Positions 16,682 through 24,133 of a stretch of 24,133 nucleotides of DNA are shown here, in pieces; position 1 is the first letter of the stretch; every line of letters starts with the position of its first letter. The notes beneath the pieces are model-generated. The model was not told where the DNA came from and did no database searches. It saw only the letters and a program-made list of their open reading frames with translations. This DNA is from CAG-791 sp963605745 (GTDB lineage: Bacteria; Bacillota; Clostridia; Lachnospirales; Lachnospiraceae), in NCBI GenBank assembly GCA_963605745.1, contig CAVCWT010000035.1, forward strand, positions 1 through 24,133. Direction: 5' to 3'. Both the position numbers and the translations under genes were made by a program.

Positions 16682-17928
16682 CCCTGCACCTCCTGTTCCA
16701 TCACCGTGTTGACCACATCCTGTAAGAGGGCCTGCTCTCCTTCCTCGAGCTCCCCCAGAAACTCCGAGCACAGCTCATAGGTGCTCTTCTTTCTCTGCGC
16801 ATTCTCCTGCAGCCGGTGCTGCAAAAGGCTCCGTTCTGTCTTTCTGCGGATTTCGAGGAGATGCACAAAGGCTGAACGCAGGCGATCCTGCATGTCCATA
16901 ACATCTAAGTCTGCCTGATCCGTCAGGATCACTGTCACATAATCCTCACAGGCTTCCTGCAGAACCTCCTGCAGTGTCCCTTCCAGAATTCTCACCTTAT
17001 GGAGTGGCTCAATCGGCATTCTGGTGATGACAAGATTCCCCTTTTCCTTTAGCTCCACCTTCAGGATTCCTTTGGTCTGCCCCGCTTCACTGACAGAGGT
17101 TGCATAGGGAGTTCCCGGGTAGCGATACGCTTCCTTTCCCACCTTCATCGGCTTATGAATGTGGCCAAGCGCCGCATAGTCGAAAGGCGCCAGAACGTCA
17201 CTCTTTACGGCATCGATGTTGCCGACGGTCCGAATCTCCGTCTCAGAGCGCTCAATTTCCTCCGGATTCGTATCCTTTGGCAGATAGAACTGGTGGCTCA
17301 CGAGGATGCGCCGCACAGCCTCTTGGCCCCCTGCAGTCCCGGCCTCTTTCGAATTTCCGGAATCTTTCTCCAGATCTTTTTCTAAATCTTTATCCACACC
17401 TCGATCTGCAGGCTCCTGCAGGTTCTGCTGCAGGAGTCTGCGAATCGATTCGTCATAAGACAGATTATTGCCATTCTCATCCGTTCCGACGATTTCCTTG
17501 ATCATGGACGGCTTGACAAAGGGCAGGAGGTAGAATTCCACCGGGCCGTACTCATCCCGCAGTGTCACCTTCTCGATCCGCTCCCCTTCCCGCATCGGCG
17601 GCAGACCGATCATATGAATGTGCTGCCGGTTCAGGAGTCTCCGGAAGGCATTCACACGCATCGCACTGTCATGATTGCCGCTGATCATCATGATCTCGGC
17701 CTTCGGCACAGTCTGTGACAGCGCCGTCACGAACTGATCGAACACCTCCACGGCCTCTGCCGAAGGAATCGCTTTGTCATAGATATCCCCAGCAATGAGA
17801 ACCGCGTCCGGTTCTTCCTTTCCGGCAATGCGAACGACCTCCTGCAGGACATACTCCTGGTCCTGCCGAAGGTCGTAATTCATCAGCTTTAATCCAATAT
17901 GAAGGTCAGACAGATGCAGCAGTTTCAT
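16678..17928 (-). CDS. sbcD: exonuclease SbcD (Mre11-like nuclease subunit)
   Basis: Metal-dependent phosphoesterase subunit of SbcCD. The calcineurin-like motifs are all visible: SDLHIG (Asp8, His10), GDIYD (Asp48), SGNHDS (Asn85-His86-Asp87) and later LGHIHKP. Length 416 is normal. An extra charged stretch after about residue 170 carries a short DLEK repeat not expected in the core. ATG 17928 has GAGGA about 8 bases upstream. The gene begins 93 bases after the membrane-protein gene, a gap with no visible terminator, so read-through from the helicase unit is possible. The stop overlaps the sbcC start. Confidence 0.96.
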   Translation of the reverse strand: MKLLHLSDLHIGLKLMNYDLRQDQEYVLQEVVRIAGKEEPDAVLIAGDIYDKAIPSAEAVEVFDQFVTALSQTVPKAEIMMISGNHDSAMRVNAFRRLLNRQHIHMIGLPPMREGERIEKVTLRDEYGPVEFYLLPFVKPSMIKEIVGTDENGNNLSYDESIRRLLQQNLQEPADRGVDKDLEKDLEKDSGNSKEAGTAGGQEAVRRILVSHQFYLPKDTNPEEIERSETEIRTVGNIDAVKSDVLAPFDYAALGHIHKPMKVGKEAYRYPGTPYATSVSEAGQTKGILKVELKEKGNLVITRMPIEPLHKVRILEGTLQEVLQEACEDYVTVILTDQADLDVMDMQDRLRSAFVHLLEIRRKTERSLLQHRLQENAQRKKSTYELCSEFLGELEEGEQALLQDVVNTVMEQEVQG

Positions 17929-18021
17929 CCTTTTGTCCTCTCAAAGATTCCCCGAAGATGCCTTTTACGTGTGTCTTTTTCCCGATAACCGGTATAGCGC
18001 TTTGAAGCCCCCGATCAGGCG

Positions 18022-18786
18022 TTAAATTCCACGATAATTGCGGTACAGATAGAACGAGAATCCGAACATGCCAAAGGTCTGCAGGAGCTGGAGCATCACC
18101 GATGACCACACAATGGCAACCGCACGGTTCAGGATGGTATAGGTTCCCATCTGCAGGAAGGTTGCCGTCAGAATGAACAGGGCAACCAAAATGGCCGACA
18201 GCACCTTAAGCGTCCTGTCGTGCAGCAGAACTCCCGTAATAAAGATCCCCAGCGAAATCGCAACCAGCATCCCAACGTATTTGAACGCATGGGTGTTGTT
18301 GTACATGGTGCGGAACATCGCCATTGCATTGGCATCTGCCAGATCAAACAGCGAAAAGAGATCTGCCACAAAATTCCGGTAAATGTCGGTCAGTACCAGA
18401 TCCAGCAGCTTGATTCCGACCAGAATCACGGCCCAGATCTCCAGCAGCTGCAAAATCGTACTCCCCGACAACTGTGTCCGCTCTTTGATGCTCCTTACCA
18501 GCAGGTCATCGACCTTCTTGTTCTTAAGGAGCCAATAGCCGAAAATGAACACTGCCGCAATGGCTGCCACCTGCAGGCTCGACAATCCGATCTGCACTTT
18601 CCAGTAGCCGGCGTTGAGCATATCCGGATTCGCTGCCTTCGCCTTATTGAAGAACAGGCGGAACAGACCGCTCGCCCCTGCATAAATCAGGTTGATCACT
18701 GCTACATTCAGAATGGCCCAGGATACAACGTGCGAGCGCATCCCAACGTACCATAATTCCTTTTCCTGCTGCCTTGTCAGCGCCAT
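18022..18786 (-). CDS. six-helix membrane protein of unknown function
   Basis: I do not recognise this family. From ATG 18786 it has 254 residues with six likely transmembrane helices at about 22-47, 66-87, 110-132, 169-189, 193-214 and 221-248. A cytoplasm-like basic/acidic loop (KNKKVDDLLVRSIKERTQ) lies between helices 2 and 3, and a soluble stretch of about 35 residues between helices 3 and 4. No catalytic motif or signal peptide is seen. Two starts are possible. ATG 18786 has AAAAGGG 7 bases upstream. ATG 18825 (267 residues) overlaps the helicase stop as ATGA but has only a poor ribosome site. Either way it is directly downstream of the giant helicase gene and must be co-transcribed with it. 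A role as membrane partner of the helicase, or an unrelated housekeeping role, cannot be separated from sequence. Confidence 0.8.
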   Translation of the reverse strand: MALTRQQEKELWYVGMRSHVVSWAILNVAVINLIYAGASGLFRLFFNKAKAANPDMLNAGYWKVQIGLSSLQVAAIAAVFIFGYWLLKNKKVDDLLVRSIKERTQLSGSTILQLLEIWAVILVGIKLLDLVLTDIYRNFVADLFSLFDLADANAMAMFRTMYNNTHAFKYVGMLVAISLGIFITGVLLHDRTLKVLSAILVALFILTATFLQMGTYTILNRAVAIVWSSVMLQLLQTFGMFGFSFYLYRNYRGI

Positions 18787-18821
18787 GGCGTTTCCCTTTT
18801 CCTTCCGTGTCCCGGTCCTTG

Positions 18822-21800
18822 TCATGCAGACGTTGTATCATCCCGAAGTAAGATCTGATCCCCCCGAATCTCCAACTTATTGTCGATGAGTTTTAGCGCC
18901 TTGTCCAGATGTTGTTCCACATTCCTTCCCATTCTCGCAATACCGAACAGCCCTGCAATCATGCGATACAGGTCTTCTCTCTCTACCGTCACATTCTGCT
19001 CAATCAGTGTCAGCATACCGGCCGCGAGCTCTTCCGGTGCAACCATTCGCAGCTCCCGCTGCAGATCGCCGTCAACGCGCAGCTGCAGCCGCTTTCCCAC
19101 GGTGTCCAGATACAGGAACCCGCCTTCCCTCGTGATCCCGTACCGATGGCAACCGTACATCTGCCGTTCATACTCGGTCGATACAGCACTCGTCAGCTTC
19201 TGCCTGTCGAACCACCACAGAATCCGCTTCAGCAGCAGCTCCTCCGACAGCGGCGTCTCCACCTCCAGGATGGCCTTGACCATCGCCTGCAGATTACCCT
19301 CGTAGCGATAGTGCCGCATGTTCTCAATGTCTGCACACCGGTACGGCGGGAAAAATACGTGCATCCCGGCCGGCTTTTCCTCAAAGGCACTCAGCTGCGC
19401 TCCATCTGCTGCGGTTCCATCCCCGCCGGACAGGCTCTGCACGCCATCTGCATGTGCCGTGCCGGATCCATTTACGTGGTCGTTCCCGGCTCCCATGGCC
19501 GGATCACTCGTTGTTTGGCCAGCCTTTCTCTCTCCCTCTGTCATTTTAAGAGCATGCTCTGCCTTTTGAACAGCCGCCGCTGCAGCCTCTGTCAGACGCC
19601 GCTTCTCCTCAAAGGAGTTGCGAAACCAGTCCGTCGACCAGATGCGGTAGAAGGTCCAGCCCATCCCCTCGAGAACCTCCTGACGCAGCCTGTCGCGGTC
19701 CCGCGCATTTTTCGCAGAATGATAGGAAGCGCCGTCGCACTCCACCGCCAGAACGTAATCGGAGCTCTCCGGCCGCCGCACGGCCAGATCAATGCGATAG
19801 CCTGCGCAGCCAACCTGCGTATCCACCGTAAAGCCCCTGCTGCGCAGGAAATCACATACCTCCATTTCAAACGGTGAATCATAGGTATCTGTGCTCTGCA
19901 CCCGGGGCTGCCGATCCCACACAGTGGCAGCCTGCGCCTTTGCTGCATCCTCCGCTGCGCTGTCTCCCGTCCATTCTCCTGCATGCTCTGCGTAATCGAG
20001 GTAGGTTCGAAGGAGCCTTGCCCCCTCTGCCGTCGTCCTTGTCAGATCAATGTCCGCAGCATGCATGGATGCGATCACCTGCACGCTGCAGCGGGCACGC
20101 GTCACAGCAACATTGAGACGCCTCTCTCCGCCCACGCGGTTCAGCGGACCGAAATGATACAACAGCCTCCCGTCGCTCCCCGGTCCGTAGGCAACGCTCA
20201 GCAGAATGGTATCCCTTTCATCGCCCTGTACGGTTTCCAGATTCTTGATAAAGAGCGGCTCTTTTCCATTCTGAAGGAACAGGTAGTCTTTTTGCGGGGC
20301 AGCCTTTCGCCGTTTTTCCAGGAGGCGGTCGATCAGATCCTGCTGCGCCGCGCTGAAGGCAACCACACCGATGCTCCGTTTGGGATGACGCTCCAGCTCT
20401 TCATAGATCCTGTCAACAATGTACTCTGCCTCCTTCCGATTCGTATGTGAGGTTCGGTCAAAGGTGCCGCCTGCATCGTGATAGGTAACACCCGTCCCCT
20501 CCGATTCCTCTCTCGCTGCCCGGAAGGTCACGAGCTCATTTTCATAAAAATAACGATTCGAGAAGCTGATCAGCTTCTCACTGCGGCTGCGGTAATGCCA
20601 TTTGAGCCGCAGCTGCGGGAGCGTTGCCGTGCACAGATCCAGAATAGATTCGAACGCAGCGACATCGCCGGCCTCCTCATCCTCCTCTTCCGGATCCAGT
20701 ACCGTCTGAAAGAAATTGCTGGGCGGCATCTGTTTAGAATCTCCTACCACAATCATCTGATCGGCCCGGTAAATGGCACCGATGGCATCCTGCGGGAAGA
20801 TCTGCGAGGCCTCATCAAAGATGACCACATCAAAATGCATGGAGTCAGCATCCAGGAACGTGCTGACACTCAGCGGAGACATAAGAAGGCAGGGCTTTAA
20901 GGTCTGTACCAGCTCGCCCATCTCCAGGAGAAGGGTGCGAATGCTCTTTTGTCTGCGCTTTTTCTCGCCCTCTCGCCGCAGCATGGCAACCGCACTGCCA
21001 GGCACCATCATCGACAGATTCGGACGCTTTGCCGAGAGCTGCGCGCGAATCACCGCCTTATTGATCTCGAACTGTTCCTTATCCTTATCCCGGAATACCT
21101 GCACGGCCTGATCCTGCGCCGTCCGGTTAAAATCAGACAGAACCTCTGAGCCCTCGATCACAGCATCGATCCACTGCTCAAAAAAAAGCCTCCGGAATGC
21201 CTTTTCAAACTGCTCCGACTCCAGATTCTGTGCAATTGCCCGATGCAGAAAGGGGAGAATCTCCTTTTCCTCCAGTCTGCGAAGGAGCCTTCGAAACCGG
21301 CACCACTGCTCCAGCTGTGTGACAGCCTGGTTCTGTCTGCTCTCCTGTCTGCCCTCTGCCGCTGCTGCGCCTGTGCACCTTCTCTCTTCCCGGGCCCCAT
21401 CGGAAGGGATCCCGGCCCCGGCTGCAGCAGCCGGCACATCGTCCTGCCCTCCTATGACGGTTCGTCCCATTTCCTCCAGCTGCAAAAGGCAGCCGGCTAC
21501 CCTATGCAGCACCAGTGCCGCATTCGAATTCTGAATACTGAGTACGTTCGGATCAAACCTGCTCTCACAGTGCTCCAGAACATTCTCCTCGCAGCCAGCC
21601 AGGGCATTTTCCAGTTTGCTGCTGTATTCTGCAAAGTTCTCCTTTTCCTCTGACAGGTCCTGCAGCTGTGTCAGCGTTCCAAAGGATCGCCGTTCTTCCA
21701 GCAGCTCATACAGCCCATCCATTTGACGCTTTACCAATTCCCAGTCCGATACCAGTCCCTGATAGGCACTTCCCAGATACGGCAGAATCTCCCGCTCCTT

Positions 21801-23993
21801 TTCCTCGAACTGTGAGACATTCCCAGTATAGACGGCCAGATTCTCCGTCAGCTCCAAAGCCTCCGCATAGGAGAGCTTCCTGCCGTCCTTTCGCACAAGG
21901 CGAAGGCGCTTCATAATCTCCCGATATTCTGTATTGAACAGACGGGACCCAAACGAGTTAAACTGCCGCATCAGGAGCTTATTCCACGCGGCTGCGTCAA
22001 TGTCATAGAGCTCCTCATCATAGTCCGCATCCAGCTGCTGTTTGGCCGCTCGTATTTTGCCTCCCAGCTCCTGCAGCTCGGAGAGCGCCGGATCCACCAG
22101 GTTAAAAACCTCTGCCTTCAAGAGCTGCGGTGTGACAAGGTCCGCCGATGCCAGAAACAAAAACGCCCTCTGCCAGAACCTTGCATCCTCGATGCTGCAG
22201 CATGCAATCCCGTATCGCCCGGAAATCTCCTCCAGAACCGGCAGCAGACTCTGTACAAGGTGCCGGACTTTAGACAGCTCCTCCTGCAGCTCTTCCCTTG
22301 CCTGCCGGGAGGTCTCCTGCCCGCAGTAGCCATACCAGGGATTCCTTCGATAGTCATAGCCAATCGAGGGGACATACTCCTCATATTGCAGCAAGAGCTC
22401 CGAGGTCTCCTGCCGGTAATTCGTTCCCTTCTCCTGCAGACCGGGAATCGCCCATTTCACTCTCGGGACCGCCTGCAAAGGCGAAAATGCCTCATACAGC
22501 TGATAGAGACTCTTTTCGATGACCGGACGCTCCCTATGCAGCTCGGCCTCGTAGGTATCCAGCCGGCGCTGCATGCGTTTTTTGGTCTCGATCTCCTCCG
22601 ATGCCTTTGCCTTCACCGTGGATTTCTCTGCCTGCAGCACGCGGCAGAGCTCCGCGATCACCTCGCGCTTGTTCGCCTTGTGGCTGTGCAGCTCCAGGCA
22701 AAAATCCGACAAGCCTGCCTTTTTCAGCTTGTCATAAACAACGTTTAATGCGGCCAGCTTCTCGGAGACGAACAGTACTTTTTTATCCGCACTCAGGCAC
22801 TCCGCAATGATATTCGTGATCGTCTGGCTCTTGCCGGTTCCGGGAGGTCCCTGCAGGACATAGCTTTTGCCGGACCTTGCCATCTCGATTGCCTCGATCT
22901 GGCTCGAATCCGCATCCACTACGCTGTGAAGATCCGTCAAGGGGTTCTGTGGCCTCCTGCCGGCGCCCGCAGCATCCACGCCTTCACCCGGATTGTTCTG
23001 CGAATCCTCCGCTCCTATCCTGTCGTTTCGGCCAGCGTCTTCCCAGGACGCCGGCTCTCCCATCAGCATTCGGACCCCAGGATGTGCCAGAATCTGATCT
23101 GCATTTTCCTTAAAATCCTGATACATATTGATCTTAAGGAACGAGAACAGCCCCAGCCTGCACTCCGTAAGGACACTCCACTGCAGCCCCTTCACGAGCT
23201 GCGAAACTTTCTCCAGGTATTCTGCAAGGCTCTCCTCTTCATATTCCGGCAAGGACAGCCCGTACTGTGCCTTCATCATGTAGGAAAAGGTCGGGTTCAC
23301 CACGACCTCGTCCTCTGCCGCCTTGATGTAATACGGCTCTGTGACGGACGTTCTCTCAAAGGTCACCGGCACCAGCAGTAACGGTGCCTGAAAGCTCACT
23401 TCAGAATCCGGATTCTCTTTCCACTGAATAAAGCCAACGGCCATATAGGCAACGTTGACGCCGGTCTCCTCTAAGATTCCACGTGCCTTCTTATCGATAT
23501 TACGGACGATTGCTACGGGATCTGCCGTCTTTGATGACTGGCGGCTGTTGTACAGGAGGACCTGCCTTTTCCGCCGCAGCTTTTTCTCATGCACGGCAAG
23601 GTACTCTGCTTCCGTCTGGGGCACCTTACCCTGAATGCGGCTCTCTGCCTCCTTATTGTCATTTATCACCTTTTCAAGCTGCGTACTGGCCTTTTGCAGC
23701 AGTTCTTCGGATGGCGCTGCAGATCCCTGGGCGATCGGCGTCTCCGATGTCGGAACCGTTTTGCCGGTCTCGCTAAGATCTTGCGTTTCCGGCTCCGTCT
23801 CTTCCTCATTGGGAGTGCCGGGATCATACACCTCCAGTCCTGCTGCCGTACCGACAAGACGCAGCAAATCCTCCGCAGACGGCACCAGCACCTTCGCCGT
23901 TGTCATTCTGGTCTCCCGAAAGTTCACCAGATTATTGCGTTTTCCTGTATCCAGCAGCATTGCTGCCCACTTGTCCAGCTTGTTGCGATCCAC
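18822..23993 (-). CDS. DUF4011 - SF1 helicase - Vsr-like nuclease - DUF3320 protein, Hhe-like defence candidate
   Basis: A 1723-residue cytoplasmic helicase-nuclease. Order: DUF4011-type N-terminus (1-270, WAAMLLDTGKRNNLVNFRET at 9-28); Upf1-like SF1 helicase with Walker A GPPGTGKS at 382-389, Walker B FDEASQ near 1058, GDSKQMPPSNFF, QGDERDTI and NVAVTRAR; a Vsr/PD-(D/E)XK-like nuclease about 1385-1480 (YRIDLAV, then VECDGASYH, where Asp and Glu-x-Asp are probable metal ligands); a DUF3320-type C-terminal domain about 1555-1690. The start is GTG 23993 with GAGGAG 6 bases upstream. Ala/Gly-rich inserts of variable-looking sequence occur near 840-890 and 1500-1550. DUF4011-helicase-Vsr proteins were, to my recollection, reported as the single-gene anti-phage system Hhe; antiviral function here is inferred. 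All motifs look intact. Confidence 0.88.
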   Translation of the reverse strand: MDRNKLDKWAAMLLDTGKRNNLVNFRETRMTTAKVLVPSAEDLLRLVGTAAGLEVYDPGTPNEEETEPETQDLSETGKTVPTSETPIAQGSAAPSEELLQKASTQLEKVINDNKEAESRIQGKVPQTEAEYLAVHEKKLRRKRQVLLYNSRQSSKTADPVAIVRNIDKKARGILEETGVNVAYMAVGFIQWKENPDSEVSFQAPLLLVPVTFERTSVTEPYYIKAAEDEVVVNPTFSYMMKAQYGLSLPEYEEESLAEYLEKVSQLVKGLQWSVLTECRLGLFSFLKINMYQDFKENADQILAHPGVRMLMGEPASWEDAGRNDRIGAEDSQNNPGEGVDAAGAGRRPQNPLTDLHSVVDADSSQIEAIEMARSGKSYVLQGPPGTGKSQTITNIIAECLSADKKVLFVSEKLAALNVVYDKLKKAGLSDFCLELHSHKANKREVIAELCRVLQAEKSTVKAKASEEIETKKRMQRRLDTYEAELHRERPVIEKSLYQLYEAFSPLQAVPRVKWAIPGLQEKGTNYRQETSELLLQYEEYVPSIGYDYRRNPWYGYCGQETSRQAREELQEELSKVRHLVQSLLPVLEEISGRYGIACCSIEDARFWQRAFLFLASADLVTPQLLKAEVFNLVDPALSELQELGGKIRAAKQQLDADYDEELYDIDAAAWNKLLMRQFNSFGSRLFNTEYREIMKRLRLVRKDGRKLSYAEALELTENLAVYTGNVSQFEEKEREILPYLGSAYQGLVSDWELVKRQMDGLYELLEERRSFGTLTQLQDLSEEKENFAEYSSKLENALAGCEENVLEHCESRFDPNVLSIQNSNAALVLHRVAGCLLQLEEMGRTVIGGQDDVPAAAAGAGIPSDGAREERRCTGAAAAEGRQESRQNQAVTQLEQWCRFRRLLRRLEEKEILPFLHRAIAQNLESEQFEKAFRRLFFEQWIDAVIEGSEVLSDFNRTAQDQAVQVFRDKDKEQFEINKAVIRAQLSAKRPNLSMMVPGSAVAMLRREGEKKRRQKSIRTLLLEMGELVQTLKPCLLMSPLSVSTFLDADSMHFDVVIFDEASQIFPQDAIGAIYRADQMIVVGDSKQMPPSNFFQTVLDPEEEDEEAGDVAAFESILDLCTATLPQLRLKWHYRSRSEKLISFSNRYFYENELVTFRAAREESEGTGVTYHDAGGTFDRTSHTNRKEAEYIVDRIYEELERHPKRSIGVVAFSAAQQDLIDRLLEKRRKAAPQKDYLFLQNGKEPLFIKNLETVQGDERDTILLSVAYGPGSDGRLLYHFGPLNRVGGERRLNVAVTRARCSVQVIASMHAADIDLTRTTAEGARLLRTYLDYAEHAGEWTGDSAAEDAAKAQAATVWDRQPRVQSTDTYDSPFEMEVCDFLRSRGFTVDTQVGCAGYRIDLAVRRPESSDYVLAVECDGASYHSAKNARDRDRLRQEVLEGMGWTFYRIWSTDWFRNSFEEKRRLTEAAAAAVQKAEHALKMTEGERKAGQTTSDPAMGAGNDHVNGSGTAHADGVQSLSGGDGTAADGAQLSAFEEKPAGMHVFFPPYRCADIENMRHYRYEGNLQAMVKAILEVETPLSEELLLKRILWWFDRQKLTSAVSTEYERQMYGCHRYGITREGGFLYLDTVGKRLQLRVDGDLQRELRMVAPEELAAGMLTLIEQNVTVEREDLYRMIAGLFGIARMGRNVEQHLDKALKLIDNKLEIRGDQILLRDDTTSA

Positions 23994-24097
23994 TTGTAGC
24001 TCCTCTTACTGCATACTCATTCTCAGCGTTCCCAACATTCACGCGCTCTTATCACACGCAGTCCTATTGCGTACGTCCCATGACATTGGGGTCAAGA

Positions 24098-24118
24098 ATT
24101 CCGATTTCAATTCGGAAT
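24098..24118 (-). promoter_or_regulatory. inverted repeat at presumed transcription start of the helicase gene
   Basis: ATTCCGA (24098-24104) and TCGGAAT (24112-24118) form a perfect 7-base inverted repeat with a 7-base centre. It lies just downstream of a TATACT element, so it would cover roughly +1 to +22 of the transcript. It could be a repressor operator, or a small hairpin in the 125-base leader. Inferred from position. Confidence 0.4.
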
Positions 24119-24125
24119 CAATTGC

Positions 24126-24131
24126 AGTATA
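24126..24131 (-). promoter_or_regulatory. candidate -10 element for the helicase gene
   Basis: TATACT on the minus strand at the right edge of the window, about 130 bases upstream of the GTG start. Any -35 element would lie beyond the window, so this cannot be confirmed. A TTGACC further downstream (24094-24089) has no acceptable -10 partner at 16-18 bases. Confidence 0.35.
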
Positions 24132-24133
24132 AC

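Noticed and set aside
16019..16780. 253-codon plus-strand open frame opposite sbcC/sbcD
   Set aside because: It covers the SbcC Walker A region in antisense and lacks its own ribosome site or domain.
18909..19877. 322-codon plus-strand open frame opposite the helicase C-terminus
   Set aside because: The minus strand encodes the Vsr-like nuclease and DUF3320 parts; the long antisense frame reflects the codon composition of that gene.
1..24133. CRISPR arrays, tRNA/rRNA genes, insertion sequences and integrases
   Set aside because: No regularly spaced repeats, cloverleaf sequences, transposase motifs or integrase motifs were seen on either strand.

Overview
The window looks like chromosomal DNA of a Gram-positive Clostridia bacterium, most likely a Lachnospiraceae member from a gut or rumen-type habitat. 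The reasons are the close Lachnospiraceae flavour of the RfbB/RfbA/RfbC proteins, purine-rich Shine-Dalgarno sites, a GH120-type intracellular beta-xylosidase, and large membrane-anchored GH25 and SGNH surface proteins with BIG2 and choline-binding-like modules. No tRNA, rRNA, CRISPR array, insertion sequence, integrase or phage gene was recognised.

Layout. Positions 1-2760 (minus strand) hold a dTDP-L-rhamnose block transcribed rfbB, rfbA, rfbC. The rfbC gene runs off the left edge, and a promoter with an overlapping inverted repeat lies before rfbB. Positions 3028-7849 hold a divergent pair of cell-surface proteins: a 1018-residue membrane-anchored GH25 muramidase (minus) and a 540-residue membrane-anchored SGNH-fold protein (plus). 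Each has a long charged cytoplasmic N-terminal region and one transmembrane segment. Downstream of the SGNH gene on the plus strand come a double-domain GNAT protein and a MATE efflux pump, ending at a strong bidirectional terminator near 10.25-10.30 kb. From there to the right end everything is on the minus strand. In transcription order it is: a 1723-residue DUF4011/SF1-helicase/Vsr-like nuclease/DUF3320 protein, a six-helix membrane protein of unknown function, sbcD, sbcC, a GH120 beta-xylosidase and dihydroorotase (pyrC).

How the genes fit together. The rhamnose genes and the two anchored surface proteins point to cell-envelope polysaccharide and peptidoglycan work. The right-hand half is dominated by nucleic-acid processing: a giant helicase-nuclease resembling the single-gene defence protein reported as Hhe, a membrane protein whose possible start overlaps the helicase stop by 4 bases, and SbcCD translationally coupled through another 4-base overlap. 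The helicase plus membrane-protein pair, with a possible operator at the presumed transcription start, is the best candidate in this window for an under-described system. GH120 and pyrC look like ordinary metabolic genes that happen to follow. All functional calls come from reading motifs and recalled family features; no database search was run.
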